A DNA stretch of 64,000 bases. Source: Gnetum montanum (taxonomy: Eukaryota > Streptophyta > Gnetopsida > Gnetales > Gnetaceae). The first letter of the stretch is position 1. Each line of letters opens with the position of its first letter. Shown here in pieces: positions 22,374-34,720 of the stretch. A program made the translations under genes and the position numbers. The notes beneath the pieces are model-generated. The model was not told where the DNA came from. It was given only the letters and a program-made list of their open reading frames with translations, and searched no databases. The DNA is taken from NCBI GenBank assembly GCA_015680685.1, contig MNCI01028947.1, forward strand, positions 275,962 to 339,961, given 5' to 3'.

Positions 22374-23061
22374 TGGAGCAAGTTCACTCTAACATTAAAT
22401 CATCTTCTAATACTAAATCTAGATACAATGAAAAGATAATTAATTTGCTAGAAAATATGAAAACTAACAATCTTTAATTTTTCAAGGAGAAGATTACAAT
22501 AGGGTTCTACAACCCCCAAGCTTCCCATACAAACCTCATATATTCTTATGATGTTGTAGAGCATGAGGCTCTACAACCACATAATGGTTGTTCTTAATGA
22601 AAGAGACCCAAGATTGAGATCTCAACTCATAATCAAGACAAAGAACACATAGGCTAATACATCACACAATTGATCGTAGAGCTACAGTCACACTCACTCA
22701 ATGTGCTCTCACATACTCTTGCTCAAGCTCAACACATGATCTTTCAAGGTATCTCATCTCTCCATCTTGATACAAGCATGAACATAATTCATATTTATTG
22801 AGATACCAAGAAAAAAGTCTAAAAGATCTTCCTCAAGCTTAACTTAAATGCTCCATGATGTTTCTATCTTTCTTCACCTTCTCTCAGTTATTTCTCAAAT
22901 TAAAATGAGCAATTATTGAATTTTTCCTAATTGTTTAGATCATATCTAATCATTTGGATGTTTCTATCTCTTTAGCCTCTAAGATGTTTTCATAGAGCTC
23001 AAAACTTACAAAAATCATACACAGGGAAGAGAACAAGAAAATTGGAAGAGGAGTCCCTATA
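22374..23061 (-). repeat. 3' LTR of element D
   Basis: It is diverged but alignable with 42233-43352. Shared stretches include 'aatactaaatctagat', 'gaaaagataattaat', and 'ttgtagagcatgaggctctacaacca' (22554 and 42421), itself a dyad around GAGGCTC. The inner end (minus strand) begins TATAGGGAC, the counterpart of TGTAGGGATAC in the other LTR. The purine-rich tract GGGTGGGAGAGC follows inside at about 23064-23077. Confidence 0.75.
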
Positions 23062-23080
23062 CTAGCTCTCCCACCCTTCA
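23062..23080 (-). other. Polypurine tract of element D
   Basis: On the minus strand the sequence GAAGGGTGGGAGAGCTAG lies directly before the 3' LTR. It is the expected primer for plus-strand DNA synthesis. Confidence 0.6.
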
Positions 23081-23399
23081 AAAAATGAAATCATGTGAAC
23101 AATTAAGTAGGGATCAAAGTGATTTTCCATTCATGAGGTTTGATCCCATGGATCTATATATCATCATCAATATATTGATCCTTCCAATGGATAAAGTATT
23201 TATGCCTCTTCACTCCCTGAGTGCTTGAAGCTTCTCTCTGCTTGAGTATGATTATCTTCCTCTTCATTGAAATTTTGGACATCGATTCTACTCTGTATAA
23301 TATTCTCATTAATAGGTTTATGATATTGTACACGATCTAAAACATTAAACATGAAAGGAAAAACAACATCATTGACAAGTCAATTTTAAAATCATTACC

Positions 23400-24235
23400 A
23401 TTAATCTTAGCATTAATTTTGAAAGGCCCCATCCTCTTGGCTTTCATCTTGGAGAAGTTAACATCTTTCAATCAAACCCAAATCAAGTTGCCAATAGTAA
23501 AATCTAGTTTTATTTCTCTTATTCCTCTTGTGTACTCTCTCTTCAATCTTCTTCTAAGATTTAATTTAACTTGTGCATGGAGATCCCTCAAATCCTACAT
23601 AGAATTAGTACTAAGCTTCATCATCAAAGCTCTTCAAGGTGTTCACCATCTTAGGACAAAAATCATAGTTTATTTCAAATGGGCTTTTACCAATAGCAAC
23701 ATGAAAAATACTATTGTATAAAAAATTAACATGAAAAAATAAGTTTTTCCACCTATTTAACTGCCAATCACACAAGCATCTTAATATGCACAACAAGGAT
23801 TTATTTACCACCTTCATTTGGCCATTAGATTATGAATGATATGAACTAGAAAATTTTAATTTTGTCCCTAAAATTTTCTAAAGAAACATCCAAAAATAAC
23901 TAGTGAATTTGGAGTTTTTACCACTAACAAAATTCAAAGGAATTCCATGCAACTTCACAACATGTTAGAAAGGTAAATTTGCAACATGAGAAGCATCACT
24001 CATCTTTTTTCATGGAATGAAGTGTGCCAACTTAGAAAATGTATCCACAATAATAAATGTAACATCATTTTCATTTCTAATTTTTGGAATACCACTCATA
24101 AAATCTGTAGATATACTTTCACATGGATCCTAGGGAATTTGCAAAGGCATATAATATCCATCCACTCCTTTACCACCTTTGAACTTCTAAAAAGTTAAAT
24201 ACTCCACAAATTTTGAAACACCACAAAGAAAATTC
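23400..24235 (-). pseudogene. Integrase core and C-terminus (element D)
   Basis: Reading leftward, YYMPLQIP.DPCESISTDFMSGIPKI gives the end of the zinc region and the first catalytic Asp (D of DFM). VKLHGIPLNFVSG shows the second site, where the family has S-D-R/K, so Asp is replaced by Gly. The stretch 23611-23817 encodes the conserved end of the core: VVNKSLLCILRCL, then FHVNFLYNSIFHVAIGKSPFE. After this comes the GPF/Y module (KRMGPFKI near 23430). I see no chromodomain after it. Several stops and frameshifts are present. Confidence 0.75.
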
Positions 24236-25385
24236 ACGTGGGAACTTATAATCAAAATTATTTATAATTTGATGGAAAATAATGGTAAACACAATTGTCT
24301 TAATCTCTCCAAAATCTGGCATTTTCACCTTCATCATTATAATTTAAGGTAGTATTTTTTATTATAAAATGTGAAATTTGTAGTTCACATGCTGTAGATC
24401 TCATACATCCTAGATTATTGAGGCTAAAAAATTCTTCGTAAGCTATGAATGCCTCATCCTCCAAGTGGAAAAAGCTACAATTTTTAGGTATCTATGCTTG
24501 GGAAGGTTGAAAATGCTTTACAAGCTAGTAAGTTTGGCATTTCTCATGCTATACATTGGCCATAGTAGTTTTTACACTAGGGACATTTGCAAAGGTAATG
24601 TATAAAATTTGGGTTTTGAGTTTTTATGTTGGGCCTTGAATTTTTATGCTAGGAAACATATGGAGGCAATGTAAAAAGCAAAAACCCTATCTAAATTTAA
24701 CAAATACATTTCTAAGAGATGCCTTGTACATATCAAAAATTTGTAGTAATCTACTAGTAATCATGGTAGAAATTTACAATGGATTTGTCATTATATGACC
24801 TATTTAAACTTGAGTTGACCATACTGAAAGGACTTTTGGCAAATTGCATTTCGGTTGACCACAAAGACTTTTATACCAATGTAGATCTACCAAGAGTTCA
24901 TAACCATTCTCCCATCCACAGTGCAGATTCTAGTGATGGAGAAATGACTGATGTGCTTGAGATGCAAAACATGTGAGACCATCAAGAGCAAAGTTAACTT
25001 CAGAGCACACCTTGCTAGTTGACACAAATTCCAAGCATTTTCCTTTGATTTTTTTTGTGAATTCAAAGCATAAAAATTTGTATCATCCAAACTTTCATTT
25101 CTATGGACCTTCCATGTTCTAATAAAAATTTTGTAGTTTCATTTTTTTCATACAAATTTATTATACATTTTTCTACACTTAGATTTGCATTTACAATTCT
25201 ATTTATTCACATGGTTAAGAAATCTTAGGTCGTTGGGTGATCGGTAAGATCATCTAAGGTGCTTTGGATCATTTTCTTGAGGCTTGTGGATCTAAAGTCA
25301 AACTATTTTACCTTGAGATTTTTGACCTTCCAACAATGAGTTTTTTAGGTGTTACACATTAGTTGTTATTGTAGGCTAGAAATAG
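24236..25385. mobile_element. ~1.15-kb insert of unknown type in the integrase of D
   Basis: Integrase similarity stops at YYF.P (near 25390, minus strand) and resumes at VSKFVEY (near 24230). The DNA between is unrelated and non-coding (24779-24976 is a chance frame). Part of it (24400-24780) resembles 19870-20500. Neither terminal repeats nor a duplication could be identified by eye, so it could be a solo LTR, a non-autonomous element or a rearrangement. Confidence 0.4.
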
Positions 25386-26900
25386 TAACTACCCATAAGT
25401 TCCAATGATTTATCCCTCCCTGTGTGACTTGCCATGCCACTATAATGCTTTTTAAATAAAGTATTTTTCCTAAAATTACAATTAGGGACACATACCTTTC
25501 TATTCTTGAATAATGGTTCATCTTGAATATGAGAGTTCCTCCATTGGTTTATCTTACTTAATAATGGCTCTTAAAGGCTTCCTCATGCCTACGCAAAGAT
25601 AACATCATGCTCATATAAATCAGAAAAATTACCCACACCTTTCACATAAGGTATGCTAAAATTCACCACATGTGCCTTGGATAATGAATCAGCCACCACA
25701 TTTTCTTTTTCACTTTTTTTTTTACACAAAATTAAAGTCTTATAACTATGTAATTCACTTCATATGCTTTGCACTCAAAATGTCTTAAGAGTTTAGAAAT
25801 TATAGTGCTTTGTCATCTATCATCAAGATGAACTCCTTGGGCAATAAGTGATGCATGTAATGCTTAATTGCTTGAAAAATAATGTACAAATGTTTCTCAT
25901 ATATGCTATATTTTTGACTTGACTCATTTAACTTTTCAAAAAGGAAAGCAATAGGCATATCTTATGTGAAAGTACCTCATCAATGGAAAGTCCACTTTAC
26001 ATTCATCTTTACTTGAAAAAGCTTCTAAAATTTTGGAATTGCAAGCACTAGTTAGTTGGTAATTTTTTCTTTCAACAAGCTCCCTTGGATTTCATTATCA
26101 TACCTAAAATATTTATTTTTCGTCAACTGAAAAAACAAAAAACATAGGTCATGGAATACAAATAAAATTTTTTATGAAGTATTTATGAAAACTTGCTAAA
26201 CTAAGAAATGATTTTACCTTCCCAACATTCTTAGGAGTTAAAAAATTCCTAATAGCCTTCACCTTCGTAGCTTCCATCCAAATTTCATTTTAGAAAGCAC
26301 ATGCCCTAAAAATGTGATTTTTCTCTTGAGGAAATGTCTTTTCTTCACATTTATTACTAACTATACCTCCTCCAATTTAAGACACACCACTTGCAAGTGA
26401 TCCAAGTAGTCTTCTTTATTAGAGTAATGTATTAAAACATTGCCAAAAATGACAATATAATACTTACCAATCAAGTTTTTCAATACATCATGCATCAACC
26501 ACATGAATGTAGCAGGTGCATTTGTGAGCCTAAATGGCATTACCAACCACTCAAATAATCCATGTAGTAGTTTTAAAGATGTCTTCCATTCATCACTAGG
26601 CCTAATTTTGATTTAATAGTAATCACTCTTTACCTTAATTTTGCTAAAAATTTCAGCATTAGTAAGGATATCAAGGATATCATCCATCCTTGAAATTGAA
26701 AATTTCTACTTGACTACTATCCTATTCATTGTCCTAGAATCAATGCACATCCTCCATTCATCACTATCCTTCCTTGGCAATAGCATTACTAGAACTATAT
26801 AAGGTGAAATGGATTCCCCCACAAAGCCATTTGCAAGTAACTCCTCTACTTGCCTTTGCAATTTAGCCCATTGATTTGGTGTCATCTAATAAGCTCTTTC
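25386..26900 (-). pseudogene. Reverse transcriptase, RNase H and integrase N-terminus (element D)
   Basis: The RT starts near 26900 with MTPNQWAKLQRQVEELLANGFV. It includes RKDSDEWRMCIDSRTMNRI, the phrase MDDILDILTNAEIFSKIKV and the open piece 26361-26546 (MPFRLTNAPATFM). The catalytic box Y-F-D-D reads I-F-G-N, and the earlier catalytic Asp (K-I-D-L) reads K-I-K-V, so all three acids are lost. RNase H ends at VVADSLSK near 25690. The integrase zinc region begins with CVPNCNFRKN and GRDKSLELMGSYYF near 25395-25500. The combination with a tRNA-Met-type primer site fits plant chromoviruses. Confidence 0.78.
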
Positions 26901-27203
26901 ATTTAGAATGGTAGCACTAGGGATGAAATTAATCCAATGTGATACATTCCTCATTGATAGTAATCCATTAAATTTCTCCTTGAATACTTGGAGAAATTTC
27001 TCCTTCAAGCCTAGCACACCTGTAGGAAGTTCAACCTACACATCATCAAAATTAGAAGAAACTATTGAAATAAAAAGAAATCCAAAATCTATTTTACCAT
27101 GTTTCTTAATATATTCCCTCTCTCCTAGAAGGATTAAGGAAGCATTAAGTGAGGTTTGTTGCCTCACTTATTTAGCTATCATGGGAATTAACTCATGAAT
27201 TCC
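26900..27203 (-). pseudogene. Protease-RT linker (element D)
   Basis: The minus strand encodes the chromovirus-type linker, with FLQVFKEKFNGLL and then VSHWINFIPSATILNERAY, the counterpart of the family's H-x-I-D-x-I-P-G-A motif. It stops at the target site of element B (27204). Confidence 0.65.
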
Positions 27204-27208
27204 ATTAG
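27204..27208. repeat. Target site duplication ATTAG (left) of element B
   Basis: The five bases ATTAG directly precede the LTR start at 27209 and are repeated at 40512-40516 after the other LTR end. Confidence 0.9.
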
Positions 27209-28108
27209 TGAATAGCAGTGAGGTACCCCTACGTCCAACCATATGAATCACAAAGCGTTCATGCATGATTTGGTTGAATTCTATGGACTTTGTCATTTTC
27301 AGTGTACTAGCCCTTTAGGAAGTGAATCTAGCCTTAAGGTTAATCATTGTATTCCCAATTACACTTCGTTGGTATGGTTAAGTGTAATTGAGGCATTTGA
27401 TTTTTATCATTTTTTATGTTTTATATATCAGTGCTTAAATATGAATGAAATTATTTTAACTAACTAACCTAAATTAACTAATTTACTAGCATTTAACTAA
27501 TCCTAACATAAGTATCTATTCTCACTTTTCATACATGTCCTGAACCCATGTATCCACTACTGGGTGACCAAGCACTATGCTACTAGGCGTACTAAGCAAT
27601 AATGTTGCTGGGATTACCAAGTGAATACATGTTACACTTGAAGCGGTTGTACTTATGTATTTAATCTATCTCGCTTAATAACCTCATTAACTCAATTTCT
27701 AGAAAGTATTTGTGAAATAATTTAGAATAATTAACAACTAATTAAAAAGATTGAATGCATAAATAAAATAGTTAATCTATCTAAAGTGTTGCAAGGTTTA
27801 TTAGAAAGCTCATATTTATTGTTGCACACATTGTCAGCCTTAGGTACAACAATGCTCAAATAAAGATCCATACACTCAATGACTCCTACTGCTGGCACTC
27901 AAGGAAAAATTCTAACTTTTGAATGGAAAAAATGTAAGAGCTTCATTGCTACTGAAATCTAGATTACCATAAATGTGTCTAGTAGGTACATATTTATAGG
28001 TGATAGATAGCAACTACATTGATAGGACCTCATTGATGATGCCTCATTAACATGGTCAACTATGTTGATGAGGCCTTGTTGATGCAACCAACCAACAATG
28101 ACTCATCA
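27209..28108 (-). repeat. 3' LTR of element B
   Basis: 900 bp; on the minus strand it starts TGATGAGTCATTGTTGG. It contains a TATA box (CCTATAAATA, 27991-28000) and an AATAAA polyadenylation signal in the conserved context CAATAAATATGAGC (27815-27820). Upstream of the TATA box are GAGGCC-centred repeats (28015-28095). Confidence 0.9.
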
Positions 28109-28122
28109 TACCCCCATGACTG
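28109..28122 (-). other. 3' polypurine tract region of element B
   Basis: On the minus strand, CAGTCATGGGGGTA directly precedes the 3' LTR start. The preceding ~40 bases (TTTTGTAAAAGAACTCAAGG and on) are also conserved before the 3' LTR of element E near 61700. Confidence 0.65.
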
Positions 28123-28355
28123 AATGAAAACTTGTCCTTGAGTTCTTTTACAAAATTGGGAAGGTATGGGATTATTTATTGACTTTTCTTCAACAAACCA
28201 ATTGACTGATTTTGACAAAAAATGGAATGCCCAGGTGTATGGATTAATACATTACAAAAATGATGGTGTTTAGGACACAAAATTAAACACCATGACATAA
28301 CTCTTCAAAAATTGGACAACATGTTCCTTGATGATGTAAAGCTTTTTGGAGAAGA

Positions 28356-31217
28356 TCAAATAGTCCCAAGCAGTGGTGGTTCCTGAGGCTTAGAGGAACC
28401 CTCACCAGCTTTATGCATTGGCGATGGTTGAGGTAACTATGATTATCCTGCTACTATTGCAACTTTAGGTGGAAGGTGGAAAGCATCCAGTAGTGCTTTC
28501 ATTTTTTCCTCCTTACTCTTAGGATCATGCACTGTCCATGCAACTTCCCCATGGTGTTTTAGAATGGGCATATCCCAAGGACATGGGATTGTTGGAAACA
28601 ACTCGTTGACATTGATGAACCAGGTAGCAAACTATTTGTGTTCAATGTCAAATGCTCTCACTATGTTCTTCAACTCTTGGTAGTTTTTCATCCATCTGGC
28701 TAGGTCCTTAGTGATGGATCGTTGATCTATGAATTATCCTTTGAGAACTTTGACTTTAATGTAGGAAATCTCAAGCTTTTACTTGGTGTCCTTATGGTGT
28801 TTGAACTTGGCGTCAAATGGTAGATATGAGCTAGCCACTTGTTTCTTCAATCTTGACCATAGTCATTTGACTATCAACATTGGTAGGTTTGCATAACAAG
28901 GATTGGCCAACTACATATACTCTATCATTTCTTTAATTTGAAAATCCTTCAAGAAAATCTTTGCTTTGTTGTAAGCATAAATCCCATCAAGGATGAGTTG
29001 CCACATCTCTCTTCCTTACTGGAGTTACTAGAGGGCTTCATTCACTTTCATCTTTGTCATCTAAACTTTTTTTTCATTAATTTCCTTTTGCAAACCAACC
29101 TAGTCCATGTAGTGATTTTTCACTCTTTGAAATTTGAGAGCTTCATTCTTTTAGATGACGATCTTGATGGCAAATGTTTATTGTAAGTTGCATACCTCCT
29201 CCATTGATAGATTATAGTTCTCTATGGCCAATTTCCTTAGTTTAGTATTTACCTTAACAAGCTACTTTTGCCATTTATGAATGAACTCTCACATTTGATC
29301 TCTTTAAGCATTAACATTTCATAGGTGATGATTTTGCATGATCAATGCTTTGTTCTCTTGGTGCATCTGATTTAGGTTCTTTTTGATTGAGTGTGTTTTA
29401 GCTTCTACCAAAAACTATTTAAAGATGGCCATTACTACTTCCTCCTCAGCCTTTTGAAATTGGTCTTGAAGCTATTTGATAGCCTTATCTCTTTTCATTA
29501 CCAAGGCTAAGAATTGCTTGTTCTACAAGTTAGGCATGAAGTTCAGCAACCTTCATGGCCAAGCATTGATTTTGCTCTTGAGCCATTTCTAGTTGCCCCT
29601 CCAAAATGATGCATTTGCCCCTTACATTTAGTAGCTATGAATAGGTTGTGGTAATGTTCTATGGGAGATCAAAGTTGTCCAAAGTTGATTTCCCAGTTCC
29701 TACTGGTTGTTCTAGTAATTTTTTGTGTTAGGCTACATTCAATTTCTTGTTGACCATGCTTGTTAATGTTTGCACATCTTGGAGTGTAGAAACATCTAGT
29801 ACAGATGTCGTAGGTGCATTTAGGGATCTAGCTACATGGTCAACTACCACTTTTGTCACTATCTCCTACCCTTGGTGCTGCATCACCAAGACAGTTACCT
29901 TTTCTCCTTCCTCCACCAACACCAAGAAAGTGGTAGCATTCCCAAAGATTTCTAGGAATAGATGATGTCTTGCTAGTGACATCTTCACCTCTCTAGCATT
30001 GGCATTCAACCTCGAAGGTAGCTACATTATTTGAGCAGAGAAAATGGAACCACCTCTCTCCATATGGCTAACTGTTTGAGCCACCTCATTAAGGTGACTC
30101 ATCATTGACTAATACATACATGGATCTATCCCACTCATTCTTGCTTGTTGCTATTGTTCACTCAAGAGCTATTCTCAAATTTCATGTAGATGCTCAAGTA
30201 CTACATGTGCCTCTAGTGCTATATTTTAAGTGGATGGTGGTGGTGGTGACAACTCCTCTTCTTGAGTGGTTGTTGGCATCTTATCCTTCATGATATTTTC
30301 CCATGAGGTCAAGGAAGCATGCTTGAGAGTATTGTTAGAATAACAAAAAATGCCTATCCTTTTGCAAAGTTTTTTAATAAGGCATGGAAAGGGCAAGGTC
30401 TTCCTTCCACATTCATTCTCCTTGAAGCTCTTCTCAATCTCCAAATAAATCAACTGTGAAAGGTTAATGGAAAATTTTCTAATTAGAGTGACGCATGTTA
30501 GGGTGGAGAAAGTAGTTACCTTACTTGGCTTCACTGTTGGATTGAGGTGATAGACTGAAATCTTGAAATAAATTTGCTTCACCAATGTAAGTGCACCATA
30601 CTCTTTATGGTCCACCTCATAGCATTGTTGGGTCCATTCCCTTTCTACTTTAGGATTACTTTCATTGATATTTGTACCAACTGTGTTCCATTATCTAGAA
30701 ACCCTAGTGCCTATGAAAAATCCTTTGTCAAGTAGGACACTTGAATGTCATTGATTTTCACAATGGACCCTAGCCTTCAGCTATTCTAGAAGAGATAGGT
30801 CTCTCCCATGTACCATTTTCCACTGGACATGATGACTAGCCACATGGGAAAGGTTTGCAATTGTGTCTTGACATCCTTTGAAGCTTTTTCCAAAAATGCC
30901 CTAAAGTTTATCTCTTGAAGAACTAATCTTTGGATTTCTTGGGACTTGATGATGTCTAGGCAGGCTTGAGTCAGAGTGACCTCAAGCCTTGTCATAGGTC
31001 TAGGTGCTTCTCCTCATTGGGATTTTTTAGTAGGCACTTCTTCCTTTGGAATCTATTGAACAAATTCCACTTTGAGTTCCTCATGAAGAGATTTAGTTAC
31101 ATGGGTCACCTCTTCTTGTTCTTGGCCTTGTTCTTGCTAGTCCCTTTCACCTCTAAGCTGTTTCCCCTATGGTTGTGAGGGTTCTCCTTCCTATAGATGC
31201 TTTTGTTTAGCTACCAT
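28356..31217 (-). pseudogene. ORF3 of element B, ~953 codons, plant transposon-type protein
   Basis: This third ORF lies between integrase and 3' LTR, where env-like genes sit in Athila elements. The ATG at 31217 (MVAKQKHL) and the stop at 28356 correspond exactly to ORF3 of element E (58652-61514; 2862 versus 2863 bp). Open pieces are 30786-30995 (FRAFLEKASKDVKTQLQTFPMW... GKWYMGE) and 30226-30615 (ALTLVKQIYFKISVYHLNPTV, FPCLIKKLCKRIGIF, then a Pro-rich stretch). The second piece resembles by eye the 'putative plant transposon protein' domain common in plant genomes. The last ~550 codons are Lys/Glu/Gln-rich and look like coiled coil. I see no signal peptide or membrane segment, so an envelope role is not supported. 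Many stops and frameshifts make it a pseudogene. Confidence 0.72.
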
Positions 31218-31525
31218 CTATAATCATAATAAGACCATGGATTAGCAATCATTGTGTAACCTTAAAACACTTGGGATACCTTAACTCTTGAGGGTAGTTA
31301 CACTTAGCTAAGTTGTGATATGGCTAATTTAATTAGCTCAATTGTTAATTTTATTTATGCATTACCATTTATAAATTATTCTAGAGGTTTTTTGAAGGGT
31401 CAACTATCAAAAGAGTTGATATTTTTATGTTGTTAAGATTACTAATCCTTGAAGGGATTTAGAAAAAGTTTCAAAAATTTCATTTGAAACCTTAAGGTTT
31501 GTAGCCCCCATGATAAAGATCTTAC
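31218..31525 (-). other. Predicted 308-bp leader intron before ORF3 (element B)
   Basis: On the minus strand a consensus donor AAG/GTAAGATC begins at 31525, and the acceptor ATTATAG/ATGG ends at 31218, directly before the ORF3 start codon. Element E has the same donor and acceptor and a 303-bp interval. It is predicted, not shown. Confidence 0.5.
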
Positions 31526-31670
31526 CTTCAATAAGTGTAGGGTTAAAAAATGAAGTGATTTGGATAAACAATTTAAAAGTTATGGGCTTTGGAAGGTTTT
31601 GGGCTCTAAAAATTACAAAAATTCCCTGTGTGTTATGAGAAAATTGCAAAAATTTCCAAAGTGTTTGGTA

Positions 31671-31760
31671 GCATATATAGTATTTTTGCACTACATTGAT
31701 TAGGCCTTGTTGATGTAGTTGGTTGCATTGATGAGGACTCGTCACTGTAGCTATTGACCA
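31671..31760 (-). promoter_or_regulatory. Internal U3-like promoter upstream of ORF3 (element B)
   Basis: The minus strand carries two repeats of the LTR U3 type (31725-31750, GACGAGTCCTCATCAATGC; 31694-31718, CATCAACAAGGCCTAATCAATG) followed by a TATA box CTATATATGC at 31671-31680. From TATA to the ORF3 ATG is 454 bp, and to the splice donor 155 bp. The same order and spacing occur in element E (58130-58202). Confidence 0.5.
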
Positions 31761-31769
31761 CTGTTGACT

Positions 31770-33300
31770 TTTGTTGACTTTGATCAAACTTTCAAAATAC
31801 AAGGAATTTTTTGAAGAAATTATGGTCAAATGAAAGCTTAGAAGACCAGGAATAGTATGAAATCATGATAAGAGGGAATTAAAGTTCATAAATTTAAAAA
31901 AATGGAGAAAAATTAATTTAATGGATGAATGCAATGAAAGATTGAGTACTGAGTAGTTTACACAATGGAAAATACAAAATATAGGATTGTAGTGATGTCA
32001 AAGGTAAGTAACCTTAACTAATCAAGCCAAAAGATATGCAAGTGGGTCCTCCCCATAGCAGGCTCCTATCCTTTTGCTCTTACATAACCTCAACTAAGGG
32101 GTCTGTGGGCCCCATAGTCAATTTAATGATCATGACAAGTTAAGGACCAACTTGAAAGAATCCACTCAAGAATCCCAACACATCAAACTAAGACCTAGAG
32201 CATAACATAGAACTCAACATTGAGGTGAATTATGGTAGCATGGATGGATGATAGAGAAGGTGGAATGAAGTTCCAAATTGAGGTCATTAGAAGTCCCTTA
32301 TGGAATTTTTGGTTAAAATGACCCAAGAAGTCCCATGCTTAGTCTAGACCAAAACGATATGCTTTTAGTGACTTCACATTGTCATTCTAAGATTGATCCA
32401 CCCACTCGAGACATAAGAGTACTTTCACAAAACAACCACCATTCCACAAAGAGGGGAGAGAGGACTAGGAAGTGAGAGAGAGAGAGAGGACCTTAGTTAG
32501 AGGGCACCTTTAGGCATAGATGCATGTCTTTTGAGTTTCATAACTAGTTCTTGTAGCTATTTTATTTTTCCAATGAGTGTGCTTTGAATTCCCATAGTTT
32601 TCTTTTTGTTTTTTGAAATGGAAACCACACCATGCAAGGACTTATTCATGTTGAAGGGATGTGCTTTGAATTCACATCATTTTTATAGAATGATGAGAAC
32701 CACACCATGCAACAATGTTATTTGTCTCCCTATCATTGGGTGGTGTGGAATAGTAAGAAGTTCATGAAAACACTTAAGAACAAGCAAGAAGAAGAGTACA
32801 AAGAGTATTGAGTCCCCTTAAAATCACACCCTTTGAAAACCTTTGAATGATTTTTAATTTTGGAACTACCTAGGTCAAGAATCGATTAAAAGTTTCTTTT
32901 AATGGAAGGGGCTTTAAGTTTCTAGAACAAGAAAAACTATAGAGTTCATTTGGATGGGTGGATGATGTGGACTCATTTCCTATTCTATGAAAAATAAACC
33001 ATGTCAAAGTCATTAGACATCAAAATTCAAAAATAGAAACAAGACATCAACAATCACACATTACGCATGAACCATCATTAGTAAACAACAATAGCAGCAT
33101 TGTGTCCTATGACAATAAAGTAGATTTATTAGTAAAATGAGAAAATACCATACTTAAACAAAAGGAAAAAAAATCAAGATAGTTAAAAGGTACTAAAAAT
33201 GGTATAAAGTTAGAAAAATTTGAAAATAAAAAATTTGTAAAATCAAAAATGTGAAAAACAAAAAGGTAGAAAAACTAAGAGGTCATGATAATGGTAAGCA
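31770..33300 (-). other. Non-coding spacer between integrase and ORF3 promoter (element B)
   Basis: About 1.5 kb without a reading frame, collinear with 56740-58130 of element E: a T-rich tract first, then shared phrases such as 'tgagtccacatcatccacccatccaa' and 'actagttatg'. It contains an 82-bp tandem duplication (32579-32660 and 32661-32712, beginning GTGCTTTGAATTC) absent from E, and a (GA)n run near 32467-32485. Confidence 0.65.
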
Positions 33301-33302
33301 TA

Positions 33303-33325
33303 GATGGCCATCTCCTTCACAATTG
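33303..33325 (-). other. Internal purine-rich tract after integrase (element B)
   Basis: Minus strand ATTGTGAAGGAGATGGCCATC, the counterpart of TTGTGGGGGAGATGGCC at 56725-56741. It lies just past the end of integrase and could be a second, central polypurine tract. Confidence 0.5.
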
Positions 33326-33384
33326 AGTTAGAGGGAGGAGATCTGAAAAATAGAACATTGTTGTCCATTTGTCAAGGCAGTAGT

Positions 33385-34720
33385 TACACTAGCCAATTTT
33401 GGTTCTAGGAAAGGTTTAACTTGTTGGATATTGACCAACTACTTTTTATTTAGGCTATCAAGTTTGTAAATTATCATGGTCCCAGTGGGAAAGGTTTGAA
33501 AAATTATATAAGGTCCCTCCCACAATGTTTGGAATTTTGTCTTTTAGGGTACATGTGTGGGGTTCTAGTAAAGAACCTTATCTCTAGGTTGAAGTTTTAC
33601 TTTCTTGATTCTAAGGTCATGATGCTACTTGCTAAATGCCTTGTTCACCTGATTCAAGGATAGGACCACTAAGTTATTTTCATCTAGCATGTTCATATTG
33701 ACCAATCCTTCCTTCTATGCTAAAATTAGGTCAAGGTTTAGATCACAGGCCATTGAGAGTGCACAGAGCTTAGATTGAATTAGAAACATTTGAATTTTTT
33801 TGTACACTAACTCATAGGGAGAATATCCAATAGGAAGTTTCCAAGTTGAATAATAAGCCCAGAGAGCATTGTTAAGTTTTGTACTCCAATACTTCCTATA
33901 TTTGCTAATGGTTCACGTTACTATTTTTGTTATCTCCTAGTTGGTTACCTCTACTTGACCATTGGCTTGGGGGTGGTAAGATGTTGTTAATTTATGTTCT
34001 AACCACAAGTGTTGCATTAATTTTCTAAATGTGCAATCTATGAAATGAGTTCCATTATTAAAAATTAGTTAATGTGGCACCCCAAGTGTATTCATTATAT
34101 TTTGTTGTATAAATTTGGTAGCAATGGATGATGTAGAATCAGTAATGGCTGCTGCTTCTACCCATTTTGCATAGTAGTCAATGGTTACTATAATGTATGC
34201 TTTCTCATTAGACATGGGCGTGATGGAACCCATGAAGTCAATGTCCCATATGTTGAAGGGTTTTAGTGGTTAAATCCACTATTGAGGATCTTCCATGTGA
34301 GTTGTCATCCCCCTATCATGTTGACAACATTCACAAGACTTGATAAACTGGTGGGCATCCCTAAAGATTATGGACCAACAATATCTTGCCATTATGATTT
34401 TTATGGCCATGCATCTTCCTACATAATGGCCTCCGCAAGGCCCTTCATGAGCATCCTTGAGAACACATAGTTAATTTTCATTAGGTACATACTAATGGAT
34501 CAAGCCATTGATACACACTTTGTAAAGGTGTCCATTGATTTCGATGAAGTATTTGACCCGATGAAGAAATTGTTGCTTCTTCCTAAAAACCAAGTCTTGA
34601 GACATCTCTTGAGTAAGAAGATATGTGAGGATTCCATTATACCATATTACTTTTTCAAGTGTTTTTCATTTATTACTTTAGTAAAGAGGAGTTTGTCTAG
34701 AAGCTAATTAGAGAGTAGGC
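33385..34720 (-). pseudogene. Integrase (element B)
   Basis: Motifs in order on the minus strand: zinc-region remnants (near 34400-34500), the first catalytic Asp in IWDIDFMGSITPMSNEKAY (near 34240), IDYYAKWVEAAAITD, the second site LIFNNGTHF (near 34060), where the catalytic Asp has become Asn, and GQVEVTN (near 33950), which keeps the catalytic Glu. The C-terminal module reads KFQTLWEGPYII and ends with VNIQQVKPF at about 33408. Frame changes and stops are spread along the domain. Confidence 0.82.

Noticed and set aside
28356-31217. Envelope-like gene
   Set aside because: The position fits, but no signal peptide, membrane-length hydrophobic run or glycosylation-rich ectodomain could be seen.
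31425-31829. 134-codon minus-strand ORF as an extra small gene of element B
   Set aside because: It runs across the TATA box and the predicted splice donor, has no counterpart frame in element E and no recognisable motif.
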